Assembly (NCBI RefSeq): GCF_028748185.1
Contig: NZ_CP118164.1
Location: 3,435,814 to 3,499,813 of the forward strand
Origin: Bremerella sp. P1
Lineage (GTDB): Bacteria > Planctomycetota > Planctomycetia > Pirellulales > Pirellulaceae
Length of the DNA stretch: 64,000 nucleotides
Direction: 5' to 3'
Positions 1 through 9,294 of the stretch are shown piece by piece. Numbering within the stretch: the stretch's first letter is position 1; every line of letters begins with the position of its first letter. The notes under the pieces are model-generated. The model did no database searches and was not told the origin of the DNA. It saw nothing but the letters and a program-made list of their open reading frames with translations. A program made the position numbers and the translations under genes.

Positions 1-19
1 CGAGAGAGTGATCCCAACC

Positions 20-2146
20 CTATTTCAGGGATGGAATGTCCTTAACACCGGTCAGCCGTGTGAACTCTTGCAGACGCTGCTGAGACGTGACCTTTTCGAT
101 CGAGTCTTTCATGTTGTCGTCTGCCTTCTTGTACCACTGGGCCGCACGTCCCAGGAACTTATTACGCTCCGCACCTGGGGGGCTGGAGATACCGATGTCC
201 CACCAGCCTTCGGCGATCCGGAATTGAATGCGAGGATCGATCGTCGATGTGCGTTCAAGCTCTGCGAGGTACTCAAAGCGATCGTCATTGCTGTGCAGCA
301 GAAACTCGAAGCCCTTTTCCCAGTTGTTGCGATGAACGCACCAATACTTGCCGACCATCAGGTTTCCTTCTTCGTCAAGCGAAGGAACATGAAGCGACAG
401 GAAGCGTGCTTGAATGGCATCGTAATCTTTGCGTGCCGCTTTGAGTCCCGCATTAAAGGCTTCCAACTCAGCGATGCGTTTCTGGTCGTTCTGACTGGCC
501 GCGTAACGGGTACCTATCTGTATCAGTTCTTCCATCGCTTCGTAGTTGTCTTCGTCTCGCGCACGTTCCAGGATCGATTTGGCAAGTTCGCGGAACTCGG
601 GAAGCTCGTGGGCTGGAATCTTTACTAGATGTTCGGCTCCGAAGCGTACGGTGTACAAGTCCGAGCTGAAGCTGTCGACTTGGAACCGCTCTTGCAGCTT
701 GTCAAACGCGTCTTTCAGCAAAACTGGGTTCTTGGCCAGGATGGCAAAGCGATAGGAAATCTGCAGTGCCGCGCACTGCTTGGCGGGATCGTCCTGCAGG
801 TACTCTGCGTGTTGCAGAAGCTTTTCGGCGATCTCTTCTTTCTTCTTGTCTTGATCGGCATTGCGTGCTTCGTTTTGGAACAGGCGTCGCAGTTCGACCG
901 TCGCGTTGTCAATTTCCGCTCGTGATGGAAGCGGCAGCTTCGACGGGTCTAAATCGTTTCGTGACAGGGGATCCGCAAGGGGCTCGGCGGACGTCATCGA
1001 AGTGGACGGCTGAGAACCATTTGCGAGAGCGTCTTGGTTCTGAGGTTGGGGGGCAATCGAAGCGACTTCACTCAAGCTGATCGGGTTGCTGACCACAAAA
1101 AGGCGATTGAGGTGGTCTTCACTGATCACGGGAAACTCATGAACGACGCCATCCCCCGTGACCGCGAAGAATCGACTATCGGGCCAGCCGGTAATTCCCT
1201 TGGCAGGGTCCGCAGGATCAAACGGCAAATCTTCGGGTTTGGTCCAAACGACGCGACTGGCCGGATCGGCGACTTCTACCAGAACAACCGAATTGTGGAG
1301 ACCGCGCGGAATGAGCGAACTAACCGGAGTCGCTCGACGCCCATTTGCGGCACACGTAGGTCCGGTCACAAATACAAAATTCGTACGGTCGTCCGGCGTG
1401 TCAGGCGTCATAAATGCGTATGGCTTTTCTGCCGCGAGCTTAATGTTGTGCGGACTGTCCCATGGCTCTTCAAGGTTGAACTTATTGTAGAGGTCGGTGT
1501 ATCCGAGATAGGGAAGCAAGTGCACTCGCCAACTTAAGAGTTGACGTCCTTTCGCGTCGGCTGGGGACGCAGCGGGAATCGTTTGGTCGTCGGCAATCTT
1601 CTGGGCCAAAGCCTGGCCGAGCAGGTGTAGCACGGCCCGCGAACGAGCTTTCGTCTGTGCACGATCACCATGAACCGGTTGAAGCTTAAAGCCTTCCAGG
1701 ATCGCGAAGCGATCGCGCGCACCAGCGATTTGATCTCCGGTAGACTCCGTAGGAGTGATTGTAGCCACGGCAGGAGTAGCCTCTGGCGTCATCGGAGCAG
1801 CGGGCTCAGCCGATGGCTTTGGGGTTGGCTTTGTGGCAGGCTTTTCGACTGGTTTGCTTTCCGGAGCCGGTTTTGCCGATGCCGGTTTAGTCTCAGCAGG
1901 TTTCTCGGTCGCAGTTGGCTTGGCCGTCGGCTTTTTCTCGGCAGGAGCTGGCTTCTTCGCCGGAGTTGCCGGTTTCTTCTCTTCTTCGTCGTCACCTCCC
2001 CGAGACAGATTGAATCTGGCGAGCTTGCTCGATGGCGAATCACCCCCGCAACCGCCGCAGCCGGATACGGTAAAGCACAGAAACACTACGAAAACGAACG
2101 AGACCAGACGCCTCGAATTTGCCCAAATCATAGAGCCAAAAGTCAT
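20..2146 (-). CDS. Lipoprotein with DUF1559-type core and helical C-terminal half
   Basis: A 708-residue exported lipoprotein of unknown role. The N-terminus has a hydrophobic segment ending in a lipobox-like TVSGC at about residues 26-30, so the mature protein should be lipid-anchored on Cys30. Residues 60-140 are a low-complexity linker rich in Pro, Ala, Lys, Thr and Glu. Residues about 165-355 resemble the DUF1559 core found in planctomycete prepilin-like proteins (the pattern SWRVHLLPYLGYTDLYNKF followed by EPWDSPHN is typical), but without the prepilin N-terminus. The last 300 residues are mostly helical and charged. Start ATG at 2146; an ATG five codons in (2131) is an alternative and neither has a strong ribosome-binding site. 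Two hairpins lie in its leader. The domain call is by motif recognition; the function is not known. Confidence 0.75.
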   Translation of the reverse strand: MTFGSMIWANSRRLVSFVFVVFLCFTVSGCGGCGGDSPSSKLARFNLSRGGDDEEEKKPATPAKKPAPAEKKPTAKPTATEKPAETKPASAKPAPESKPVEKPATKPTPKPSAEPAAPMTPEATPAVATITPTESTGDQIAGARDRFAILEGFKLQPVHGDRAQTKARSRAVLHLLGQALAQKIADDQTIPAASPADAKGRQLLSWRVHLLPYLGYTDLYNKFNLEEPWDSPHNIKLAAEKPYAFMTPDTPDDRTNFVFVTGPTCAANGRRATPVSSLIPRGLHNSVVLVEVADPASRVVWTKPEDLPFDPADPAKGITGWPDSRFFAVTGDGVVHEFPVISEDHLNRLFVVSNPISLSEVASIAPQPQNQDALANGSQPSTSMTSAEPLADPLSRNDLDPSKLPLPSRAEIDNATVELRRLFQNEARNADQDKKKEEIAEKLLQHAEYLQDDPAKQCAALQISYRFAILAKNPVLLKDAFDKLQERFQVDSFSSDLYTVRFGAEHLVKIPAHELPEFRELAKSILERARDEDNYEAMEELIQIGTRYAASQNDQKRIAELEAFNAGLKAARKDYDAIQARFLSLHVPSLDEEGNLMVGKYWCVHRNNWEKGFEFLLHSNDDRFEYLAELERTSTIDPRIQFRIAEGWWDIGISSPPGAERNKFLGRAAQWYKKADDNMKDSIEKVTSQQRLQEFTRLTGVKDIPSLK

Positions 2147-2166
2147 CGCGAACCGTGGGAGTCAGG

Positions 2167-2228
2167 TTGATGGGTCCGTCTACCCATCAACGGGTTTCTA
2201 GAACCGTCCGGCATATACTGTCGGACGG
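2167..2228 (-). promoter_or_regulatory. Tandem hairpins in the leader of the DUF1559 lipoprotein gene
   Basis: Read on the minus strand, the leader first forms a 7-bp stem (CCGTCCG/CGGACGG, 2204-2228) and then a perfect 9-bp stem with a 6-base loop (TTGATGGGT/ACCCATCAA, 2167-2190) ending about 20 bases before the start codon. The second loop contains GACGG, which could pair with CCGTC of the first stem, so mutually exclusive folds are possible. No U-run follows either stem. The regulatory role is inferred. Confidence 0.35.
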
Positions 2229-2348
2229 GACAAATGCATCAGGCGTGCATTGTAGACGACTTCCCGTGTTGCCAATTGTGGCTCAAATGCAATTAGCGCA
2301 TTCTTAATCTGGTCGCAACAAACCCCTCGCAAATGGTCGCGCTGACCC

Positions 2349-2762
2349 TTAGTTTCCGGTCCAAAATCGTCCCAGTTGAAGCCCCAGCAAGATGGCACCA
2401 ACCCCTAAGGTGACGTTTAGAAGAACATTGGCGGCTGCCAGGTAAATCTTGCCGTACGGTGCATCTTGGTAAAGCAGTACGGTCTCAAAGCCAAACGTCG
2501 AGAACGTAGTGAAAGAACCCAGGAAGCCCGAGAGAAGTACCGTGCGCCAAAACGCCGGGAGCACTTCGTGGTGATGCCCCAGGTACCCCAGAAAGCCAAA
2601 CACCAGGCACCCGAGCACGTTCACCGTGAGCGTGCCGATCGGAAATCTCACCGCATCGAACTCAGGAGAAAACCCTTGGATGAACGAGCCTACGTAGACG
2701 CGGCCCAGTGCACCCAGTGCTCCGAACCCGGCGATAGTCAGAATGAGGATTACTTTGGTCAT
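2349..2762 (-). CDS. crcB: Fluoride ion channel/exporter CrcB (Fluc family)
   Basis: This 137-residue protein has four predicted membrane segments and the Fluc landmarks: GALGALGRVYVG near the N-terminus, GTLTVNVLGCLVFGF (the conserved Asn segment) at about 43-57, and GFLGSFTTFSTFGFE at about 79-93. Fluc proteins work as antiparallel dual-topology dimers that let fluoride leave the cytoplasm. Length is slightly above the usual 120-130 residues. Start ATG at 2762 is preceded by GGGAAG. It follows pgk on the same strand but a terminator separates them. I looked for the fluoride riboswitch that often precedes crcB and did not find a convincing one. Confidence 0.93.
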   Translation of the reverse strand: MTKVILILTIAGFGALGALGRVYVGSFIQGFSPEFDAVRFPIGTLTVNVLGCLVFGFLGYLGHHHEVLPAFWRTVLLSGFLGSFTTFSTFGFETVLLYQDAPYGKIYLAAANVLLNVTLGVGAILLGLQLGRFWTGN

Positions 2763-2801
2763 GAGTTTCTTCCCAACAGCTTTCGGCGATTGGACTTCAG
2801 C

Positions 2802-2870
2802 TTAGGCGACAGCCTGGCTGCGGGCCAGAGTGATCAGCATCAAGGGTGGCCTCGGAGTGAAGGCATTCAT
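2802..2870 (-). CDS. Possible 22-residue leader peptide upstream of crcB
   Basis: Between the pgk terminator and crcB lies an ATG (2868-2870) with a well-placed AGGAG six bases upstream, opening a 22-codon frame (MNAFTPRPPLMLITLARSQA plus two residues) that stops at 2802, 39 bases before the crcB start. The ribosome-binding site is better than that of crcB itself. It could be a translated leader or chance. No homologue is known to me. Confidence 0.25.
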   Translation of the reverse strand: MNAFTPRPPLMLITLARSQAVA

Positions 2871-2888
2871 GAAGAACTCCTAGCGATG

Positions 2889-2920
2889 AAAAAAGCGGCC
2901 CTGGAAGCCAGGACCGCTTT
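2889..2920 (-). terminator. Rho-independent terminator after pgk
   Basis: On the minus strand the sequence reads AAAGCGGTCCTGG, a 3-base loop, CCAGGGCCGCTTTTTT: a long GC-rich stem followed by a T-run, 31 bases past the pgk stop codon. Confidence 0.85.
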
Positions 2921-2951
2921 AAGATATTCGATCGATGCAATTTGTTCGACG

Positions 2952-4136
2952 TTATTTGTCGTCGAGGGCGTCGACGGCCTTGAAAGCTTGACCTTCCAGC
3001 ATCGACAGGCTGGCACCGCCACCGGTCGAAACGTGGGTCACCTTGTCGTCCAGACCAAACTGGCCAATCGCTGCGGCACTATCACCACCACCGATGATGC
3101 TGATGGCGTCCGATTCGGCAATTGCATCGGCAACGGCCTTGGTACCGGCATCGAATGGAGGCATCTCGAACACGCCCATCGGGCCGTTCCAAACAACTGT
3201 TTGAGCATCCTTCACCAGTTCAGCGTATAGCTTGGCGGTTTCTGGACCGACATCGAGACCTTCGTAGTCGTCCGGAATTTCGCCCGACTTAACGACCATC
3301 TTATTGCAGTCACCACTGAAGTCGTCGCCGCAGTGCGTGTCGACGGGCAGAACCAACTTATCGCCACCAGCGGCGATCAGTTCCTTGGCCAACTCAACCT
3401 TATCCTTTTCGACCAGGCTCTTGCCGACCTTGCCGCCTTCAGCGAGCGAGAACGTGTAGGCCATGGCCCCGCCGATCAGCACCTTGTCGCAGATGCCCAG
3501 CAGGTTCTTGATGACCATGATCTTGTCGGAAACTTTGGCACCACCCAGGATGGCGACGAAAGGACGCTTGGGGTTGCCGATGGCATCGGAAAGGTAGGTG
3601 ATTTCCTTTTCGACCAGGAAACCGACAACCTTTGGCTTGTCGCCCATGGCTTCGGGAACGGCGAGCATTGAAGCGTCGGTACGGTGACAGGTACCAAATG
3701 CGTCGTTGCAGTAGATGTCGGCGAATGCGGCCAGCTTGCCAGCGAACTCGGCGTCACCCTTCTTTTCGCCCTTTTCAAAGCGAAGGTTTTCCAGCACCAC
3801 GACACCGCCATCGGTCAGTGCGGCGACCTTGGCAGCGGCATCTTCACCGACCGTGTCGGAAGCGAATGCAACGTCTTTGCTCAGCAGTTCACCCAAACGA
3901 ACCGCAGCTGGCTTCAGGCTGTAGGCCGAGTTGTCTTCGCCAGGTGTGGGACGGCCAAGGTGGCTCATCAGGATCAGCTGGCCGCCACGATCGACGACCG
4001 ATTTGATCGAAGGAAGGGCCATTTCGATGCGACGATCGTCCGTGATCTTGCCACCGTCGAGCGGGACATTAAAGTCGACCCGCATCAAGACTTTCTTGCC
4101 ACTAACGTCTACGTCGGCGATCGATAGCTTTGCCAT
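2952..4136 (-). CDS. pgk: Phosphoglycerate kinase
   Basis: A 394-residue glycolytic enzyme that transfers phosphate between 1,3-bisphosphoglycerate and ADP in the cytoplasm. Diagnostic segments are [12 protein letters not shown] near the N-terminus, LMSHLGRP at about 56-63, [12 protein letters not shown], the central hinge region [11 protein letters not shown], and the nucleotide-binding C-terminal [11 protein letters not shown] and [14 protein letters not shown]. Length matches the family. The frame stays open to a TTG at 4190, but the ATG at 4136 is chosen because [10 protein letters not shown] is where other PGKs begin and GGAG lies upstream. It is a single-gene unit with a strong terminator behind it. 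Confidence 0.98.
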   Translation of the reverse strand: MAKLSIADVDVSGKKVLMRVDFNVPLDGGKITDDRRIEMALPSIKSVVDRGGQLILMSHLGRPTPGEDNSAYSLKPAAVRLGELLSKDVAFASDTVGEDAAAKVAALTDGGVVVLENLRFEKGEKKGDAEFAGKLAAFADIYCNDAFGTCHRTDASMLAVPEAMGDKPKVVGFLVEKEITYLSDAIGNPKRPFVAILGGAKVSDKIMVIKNLLGICDKVLIGGAMAYTFSLAEGGKVGKSLVEKDKVELAKELIAAGGDKLVLPVDTHCGDDFSGDCNKMVVKSGEIPDDYEGLDVGPETAKLYAELVKDAQTVVWNGPMGVFEMPPFDAGTKAVADAIAESDAISIIGGGDSAAAIGQFGLDDKVTHVSTGGGASLSMLEGQAFKAVDALDDK

Positions 4137-4240
4137 TTGCGATTCAAGCTCCGAGTGAGGATCTCTAAGTTTGTGCGTTGAAACCGCCAATGTAACGCCT
4201 GAAAGGGCCTCGCAAAAGGTGCCGCCCCGGGGACAGGCGT

Positions 4241-6442
4241 TTACGACGTTTTCGTCCGCAGTAATCGCAGGCTATTGGCAATCACGGCCAGCGAAACGCC
4301 TGTGTCGGCCAGAATGGCCAGCCATAAATTGGAGTACCCGATCATCGTCAGAATGATGAAGATCACCTTGATCGCCAGGGCTGCGAAGATATTTTGCCGG
4401 ATCAGACTCAGCGTTTTGCGGCCATGACCGATCAACCAGGGGAGCTTTTCGATCTCGTCAGACATCAGCGCGACATCGGCCGTTTCAATTGCCGTATCGC
4501 TACCCATCGCTCCCATGGCGATTCCCACGTCGGCTGCCGCCAAGGCGGGGCCATCGTTGATACCATCGCCGACCATGGCGACCAGCTTGTACTCGTGACG
4601 CAGACGCGTGACGGCGTCGATCTTGTCCTCCGGCAGTTGCTCTGCCTTCCAGGCATCGACCCCGACTTTTTCCGCCACGTCTTGGACAACGTTGGTGCGA
4701 TCACCGGAAATCAGCTCGACCTGGGCGACGCCAAGCCGATGCAGCGACTCGACCGCATGGGCAGCCGTATCGCGTAACTGATCTTGTAGCTGGAACGTCG
4801 CCAGGATCTGATTGGCTTGACCCAGGACGATGACGTTGGCTCCTGTATTGGCCGCCCCGTCTTCGATGCCGGCGACTAGGGTGCCTTGCTCATCTGCCAG
4901 GCGCGTACTCCCCAGCCAAATTTGCTGACCGTCGACTTGCCCGGAAATGCCGCGCCCGGGGATTTCTTCGACACTGACGACATCGGCTGGGGTCACATCG
5001 TGTTGATCCGCATAGTTCAGAATGGCTTTGGCGATTGGGTGCGTGCTATGGTTCTGCAAACCGACAGCCAAAGCCAGTGCTTGATCTTCCGTCATGTCTC
5101 CCAAGCACTCCACCTTTGTGACGGTCGGCATGCCGGTGGTCAGGGTGCCAGTCTTGTCGAGCACCACCGCTTTGACATTGGCCAACGTCTCGAGCGAAAG
5201 GCCCCCTTTGACCAGCACTCCATTGCGTGCCGCCGCCGTTAGCGCGGAGACAATACTGACCGGCGTCGAAATCACCAGCGCACAAGGGCAAGCAATGACC
5301 AGAAGGACGAGTCCGTTGTAGAACCAGTTAGTCGCGGACTCGACGGACCATCCGATGAATGTCGGGGGAATCACCATCACGGCAACTGCCAGCAGCATCA
5401 TGGTCGGCGTGTAATAGCGAGCAAACTGGTCGACCCACTGTTCGCTAGGGGCACGTCGCTGATAGGCCTGATCGATTAGCCGTACGATTCGGTTGAGCAG
5501 CGTTGAACCAGAAGTGCCTTCGACACGGAACTCGATGCTACCGCTTCCGTTGATCGTACCAGCGTAAATGGGATCGCCAGGTTCCTTTTCGACCGGAACC
5601 GACTCGCCGGTAATCGGGGCCTGGTCGATCGCGGACACGCCTTGCACGATGGTGCCGTCCAAGGGAATGCGTTCCCCTGGTCGAACGAGACAAATCTGGC
5701 CGTCATCAATCTCGTCGGTCGCGACTTCTTCGATCCCCTCTTTCGTTTTGACACGTGCCAAATCGGGGGCCAGCGACATCAGCGATTGGATCGAACGACG
5801 AGCCTTGGTCACGCTACGCTGTTCGAGAACTTCCGACAGCGTGAATAAAAAGGTGACCATTGCCGCTTCGAAAAAGTCCCCCAGGATGATCGCCCCGATC
5901 ACGGCGACCGTCATCAATAGGTTCATGTCGGCCGAGAACCGCAGGACCGATTTGACCGCTTTGGGAAAGATCCAGCGGATTCCCAGTCCGGTCGAAATCA
6001 GATAAAGCAGGATCGCCAACACCGAAATGGTATGGGCGCCATCACCGTGACCAAAGAGTGCGGCGATTCCGCCGGAGTCCCAGATCTGGATCACGACCGC
6101 GACCAACAGAAACGCACCGCTGCGGACCAACGCTCGTTCGCGATTGATGTTCTGGCGGACAGGCCCTTCCGGAGAAGCCGTATTGGGTGTCTCGACCACT
6201 TCCTGAGCGGTCATGCCCAGCGAACTGACGGCCTCCAGCAAGCGTTTGACGTTCCACTGCTGGGCGTCGTAATGGACATCCATCCGTCCCCGCATGACGT
6301 CGAAGTCGAGTTTCTCGATGCCCGGTTTTTCTGCCAGGCCATCCTTGAGGATCCGAACTTCTTCCGCGCAATCGAGTTCGGCAACCTGAAGGCTGACCGA
6401 AATGCTGCCGTCAGTTGTGTCTTCCTGGGGGTGGTGTGTCAT
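4241..6442 (-). CDS. P1B-type heavy-metal ATPase (Zn/Cd/Pb efflux, ZntA/CadA-like)
   Basis: A 733-residue metal pump of the cytoplasmic membrane. An N-terminal HMA-like domain (about 15-80) carries LDCAEEV in place of the CxxC motif, which is common in zinc-type pumps. Then come membrane segments, the actuator loop with TGES (278-281), the ion-binding CPC (385-387) in a transmembrane helix, the phosphorylation motif DKTGTLT (Asp429), the HP dipeptide (468-469), and [10 protein letters not shown] in the hinge. The last helix contains [16 protein letters not shown], whose Asp is the Zn/Cd-type ligand, so copper transport is unlikely. It diverges from a ZIP importer, and the gap between them holds an inverted and a tandem repeat. 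Zinc versus cadmium or lead preference cannot be read from sequence. Confidence 0.93.
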   Translation of the reverse strand: MTHHPQEDTTDGSISVSLQVAELDCAEEVRILKDGLAEKPGIEKLDFDVMRGRMDVHYDAQQWNVKRLLEAVSSLGMTAQEVVETPNTASPEGPVRQNINRERALVRSGAFLLVAVVIQIWDSGGIAALFGHGDGAHTISVLAILLYLISTGLGIRWIFPKAVKSVLRFSADMNLLMTVAVIGAIILGDFFEAAMVTFLFTLSEVLEQRSVTKARRSIQSLMSLAPDLARVKTKEGIEEVATDEIDDGQICLVRPGERIPLDGTIVQGVSAIDQAPITGESVPVEKEPGDPIYAGTINGSGSIEFRVEGTSGSTLLNRIVRLIDQAYQRRAPSEQWVDQFARYYTPTMMLLAVAVMVIPPTFIGWSVESATNWFYNGLVLLVIACPCALVISTPVSIVSALTAAARNGVLVKGGLSLETLANVKAVVLDKTGTLTTGMPTVTKVECLGDMTEDQALALAVGLQNHSTHPIAKAILNYADQHDVTPADVVSVEEIPGRGISGQVDGQQIWLGSTRLADEQGTLVAGIEDGAANTGANVIVLGQANQILATFQLQDQLRDTAAHAVESLHRLGVAQVELISGDRTNVVQDVAEKVGVDAWKAEQLPEDKIDAVTRLRHEYKLVAMVGDGINDGPALAAADVGIAMGAMGSDTAIETADVALMSDEIEKLPWLIGHGRKTLSLIRQNIFAALAIKVIFIILTMIGYSNLWLAILADTGVSLAVIANSLRLLRTKTS

Positions 6443-6476
6443 CCGGATCTACTTCAGGGATAGGGATTTAGGAAAA

Positions 6477-6562
6477 CGGATGTATCCGAATGGTAGCGTC
6501 GAAAAGCCAGCGGTCAAAGCCCTTGTAACCACTTGGCATCTAAGCAGTTGGCGTCTAAGCTG
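6477..6562. promoter_or_regulatory. Candidate operators between the metal ATPase and ZIP genes
   Basis: The divergent intergenic region holds CGGATGTATCCG (6477-6488, inverted repeat of 5-bp arms) and, further right, two abutting 15-bp direct repeats (6533-6547 and 6548-6562) that match at 13 of 15 positions: TTGGCATCTAAGCAG and TTGGCGTCTAAGCTG. Their position before two opposite metal transporters suggests shared control. No known metal-regulator consensus is matched. Confidence 0.4.
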
Positions 6563-6628
6563 AATCGTTTCCCCCGAACGTGTGTATGCATGCCGGGGAC
6601 AACCCTCTTTGTTGTGGAACCTAAATCC

Positions 6629-7570
6629 ATGCTGCTGCTGGCGATTTATTGCCTACTGATCATCGCTGCTTCCCTGCTGGGAGGGTGGCTGCCAGTAGTT
6701 ATTCGTCTGACGCATACCCGTATGCAGATGATGATGAGCGCCGTTGGCGGGCTCATGCTGGGGGTGGGAATTTTGCACATGCTTCCGCACGGCATTGCCG
6801 AGTGCAATTCGATGGATTGGGCAATGGGCGCTCTGTTGGTGGGGCTGATTACCACCTTCTTCCTGATGCGGCTGTTTCATTTTCATGAGCATGCCCCCAT
6901 CGAAAATGAATACCCAGGCACCGCGGCCGGCGACCACAAGCACGGCGGCCACCTGCATTGCGACCACGAGCACGAGCAACCAGGGCATACGCACACGCAT
7001 AACCACTCGCACGATGCCCCCGATTCCAAGATGCGTTGGCTGGGGGTCTTCATGGGCTTGTCGCTGCACACGCTATTGGATGGTATCGCGTTAGCGGCAG
7101 GCGTTTCGGCAGCCGCCCATCACGATTCCGCTTTCATGGGACTCTTGGGCCTGGGCGTCTTCCTGGGGATCTTCTTGCACAAGCCGCTCGATGCACTATC
7201 GATCACCTTCATCATGCGGCAAAGTAAATGGCCGGTGAGCACCATCAACGTGGTTAACCTTGGTTACGCCCTGATGTGCCCTTTGGGCGTCGCGTTGTTC
7301 TTCGCCGGTTACAACGGGTTCGATGCGGACAAGCAGTTCATGGTCGGCCTGGCCCTTTGCTTTTCGGCTGGCGTCTTTCTGTGTATCTCGCTGGCTGACA
7401 TTCTGCCGGAAGTACAGTTCCACTCGCACGACAAGGTCAAGCTTTCGCTGGTCATGCTGCTAGGGGTCGGTGCCGCCTACCTGATTGGTTTTGCCGAACC
7501 AGGCGGACTGCACGACCATAGCAAGCCGCCGCAAGAGCAAGCGGTGGAAGTTGCCGAGCCCGATTCTTAG
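6629..7570 (+). CDS. ZIP-family metal transporter
   Basis: A 313-residue membrane protein of the ZIP family, which moves zinc or iron into the cytoplasm. It has about eight hydrophobic segments, a His-rich cytoplasmic loop at about 104-135 (with HGGHLHCDHEHE and HTHTHNHSH), and the paired metal-site helices LHTLLDGIALAAG and LHKPLDALSITFIM, which carry the His/Asp ligands characteristic of ZIPs. The frame extends upstream to a TTG at 6533, but that region overlaps a tandem repeat and has no membrane character; the ATG at 6629 begins directly with the first helix. The ATG at 6590 is an alternative. Its stop overlaps the stop of the convergent CorA-like gene by three bases. Confidence 0.9.
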   Translation: MLLLAIYCLLIIAASLLGGWLPVVIRLTHTRMQMMMSAVGGLMLGVGILHMLPHGIAECNSMDWAMGALLVGLITTFFLMRLFHFHEHAPIENEYPGTAAGDHKHGGHLHCDHEHEQPGHTHTHNHSHDAPDSKMRWLGVFMGLSLHTLLDGIALAAGVSAAAHHDSAFMGLLGLGVFLGIFLHKPLDALSITFIMRQSKWPVSTINVVNLGYALMCPLGVALFFAGYNGFDADKQFMVGLALCFSAGVFLCISLADILPEVQFHSHDKVKLSLVMLLGVGAAYLIGFAEPGGLHDHSKPPQEQAVEVAEPDS

Positions 7571-8355
7571 GGCGAGCGGGGAATCCGGGCATCGGCTCCG
7601 TGTCGCTTTCTAGGTTTGGGCTCGACCGGTACGTTGATGAACCAGTTGAGCAGAAGTCCCAAGACGAAGCCGACGATCAGCATCGTGAAAAATGGAATCG
7701 GTGCGCTGGCCGTTTCCCAGCCATGCTGCAGTGACGATCCAAAGATGGTGGCCAGCGTGACCATAGGAAAGAACATCGCCGCGAGGATGTTCAACCGATG
7801 TGCCGAGACCGCCATGCGATGGCTGCTGGCCGCTTGCTGTTCGGTACGCTGAGCAATCAGAAAGTCGAGTTCATTCTTCGACTCGTTATAAAGCAGGTCC
7901 GCCGAACGTTCTAATTCGTAACTTCGATCGCGGAAGTTGATCATCGTCCGATCGTTGCCAGAAAGCTCGCGAGCCGCTTGCAGTGTACTGTGCAGGTTTC
8001 GGGTTGCTCGCAGTAGTGGCCCCAGTTCGCTGATGACGCGAAAGTACTCTTCGCTCGACTGGGCATCGGATTCCGCTTTTTCAAGCTTGCCAATCGCCAC
8101 GTTGTACTCTTCCAGGTGCTTGAGCATCGACGAAGGCCCTTGGCCCAGGTCACTGCTTTGTAGGACGCCGCTGGGGTTGCGCCAGAAGTATCGCCCGCTG
8201 CGGACGGCCTCGCCATGCCGCGGTGGACGGTGGGTCACAATCAGGATGTGTCCTTCGGCTTCCATGACACGTTGGCGGCCGGGGCCATCGCCGAGTCGCT
8301 CGTGAAAAACCTGGGGCACTTCCCAACTCATCGGCAGGGGTGATGCGGTGCTCAT
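7567..8355 (-). CDS. CorA-like protein without the GMN filter motif
   Basis: A 262-residue protein with a soluble N-terminal part, a long charged helical region (about 90-190) and two C-terminal transmembrane helices, the architecture of the CorA Mg/Co/Zn transporter family. The sequence MVTLATIFGSSLQHG sits where CorA proteins have the pore-forming GMN; here FGSS replaces it, so canonical Mg channel function is doubtful. The chosen start (ATG 8355) removes 27 upstream residues that have no family resemblance. It is convergent with the ZIP gene, with overlapping stop codons. It may be a zinc-related (ZntB-like) transporter or a membrane-tethered coiled-coil protein; the family call is moderate. 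Confidence 0.65.
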   Translation of the reverse strand: MSTASPLPMSWEVPQVFHERLGDGPGRQRVMEAEGHILIVTHRPPRHGEAVRSGRYFWRNPSGVLQSSDLGQGPSSMLKHLEEYNVAIGKLEKAESDAQSSEEYFRVISELGPLLRATRNLHSTLQAARELSGNDRTMINFRDRSYELERSADLLYNESKNELDFLIAQRTEQQAASSHRMAVSAHRLNILAAMFFPMVTLATIFGSSLQHGWETASAPIPFFTMLIVGFVLGLLLNWFINVPVEPKPRKRHGADARIPRSP

Positions 8356-8641
8356 CGTATGCTTGCTTTCTCGCTTGGATCGAAATGCAAAAACGCATGG
8401 GGCTTTATGCAAATGGCGCTTCGCTATAGATCTCAAAAAATAGCGAAAATTCGTCGCGAATCCATAAAAACTTCGTCTGAAACGTGTGGAATCTTGCCAC
8501 GCTCGTTTGTTTCAACCAAAATCAAATGCATAAATTTCGTGTCCGCCGACGTTGCGCAATTCTCTATGATTCGTCGGTCCCCCCACTGACACGATTCCAT
8601 CCCCGAAAAAGAAGACAATCGTACTTCGTAAAGGAAAGCTC
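8356..8641. other. AT-rich divergent promoter region
   Basis: A 286-base gap between the CorA-like gene (leftward) and the DUF1080 gene (rightward). It is clearly more AT-rich than its flanks, as expected for back-to-back promoters. I saw no repeat, hairpin or convincing small gene in it. Confidence 0.5.
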
Positions 8642-9271
8642 ATGTTGAAGCGTTTGGCCGCAGGTGCCCTGGTTTGTTTGATGTTGTCCGCTGTCGTTAC
8701 CGCCGCTGAAGGCGAGTGGAAGTCGCTGATGGATGGCAAGTCCTTCGAAGGTTGGAAGATCAGTGAAAACCCAGAGTCGTGGAAGATCGAAGATGGCGCG
8801 TTCGTCGCCAAGGGTGATCGCAGTCACTTGTTCTATGTCGGCGAAGACAAGCCGTTCAAGAACTTTGAATTCAAGGCCAAGGTCAAGACCGACAAGAACA
8901 GCAACGGTGGGATCTACTTCCACACCAAGTTCCAAGACACTGGCTGGCCAAAGTACGGCTTCGAAGCCCAGGTGAACAACACCCATCGCGACCCTAAGAA
9001 GACCGGCGGTATCTACTCGGTCAAAGACGTCATGAACAACTCGCCAGCGAAAGACGGCGAATGGTTCGACTACTACATCAAGGTCGATGGCAAGCACATC
9101 ATCACCAAGATCAATGGTGAAGTTGCTGCCGACTACACCGAACCAGCAGACGCCAAGCCAGGCAAGGACTTCACCCGAGTCCTGGACAAGGGCACCTTCG
9201 CCCTGCAAGCCCACGACCCAGGCAGCACCGTCTGGTTCAAGGACATCCAGGTTCGTCGTCTGGACGACTAG
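8642..9271 (+). CDS. Secreted DUF1080 (3-keto-disaccharide hydrolase-like) protein
   Basis: A 209-residue exported protein with a cleavable signal peptide (about 1-22, ending VVTAAEG) followed by a single DUF1080 domain. Typical features are the opening SLMDGKSFEGWK, the central NGGIYFHTKFQDT and the closing VWFKDIQVRRLDD. The fold is a concanavalin-like beta sandwich; some members hydrolyse 3-keto-glycosides, but most of the many planctomycete paralogues are untested. Start ATG 8642 follows AAAGGAAAG. It is followed by a terminator and appears to be monocistronic. Confidence 0.93.
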   Translation: MLKRLAAGALVCLMLSAVVTAAEGEWKSLMDGKSFEGWKISENPESWKIEDGAFVAKGDRSHLFYVGEDKPFKNFEFKAKVKTDKNSNGGIYFHTKFQDTGWPKYGFEAQVNNTHRDPKKTGGIYSVKDVMNNSPAKDGEWFDYYIKVDGKHIITKINGEVAADYTEPADAKPGKDFTRVLDKGTFALQAHDPGSTVWFKDIQVRRLDD

Positions 9272-9294
9272 TTTTCACTAGTGAAGACAAAACG

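Noticed and set aside
2204-2228. Terminator for crcB
   Set aside because: The stem lies about 120 bases past the crcB stop and lacks a T-run; it fits better as part of the next gene's leader.
2763-2900. Fluoride (crcB) riboswitch before crcB
   Set aside because: A CTGATCACTC stretch recalls the 3' part of the motif, but the 5' GGxGATGG block and the pseudoknot partner are absent, and the region is taken up by a small frame and the pgk terminator.
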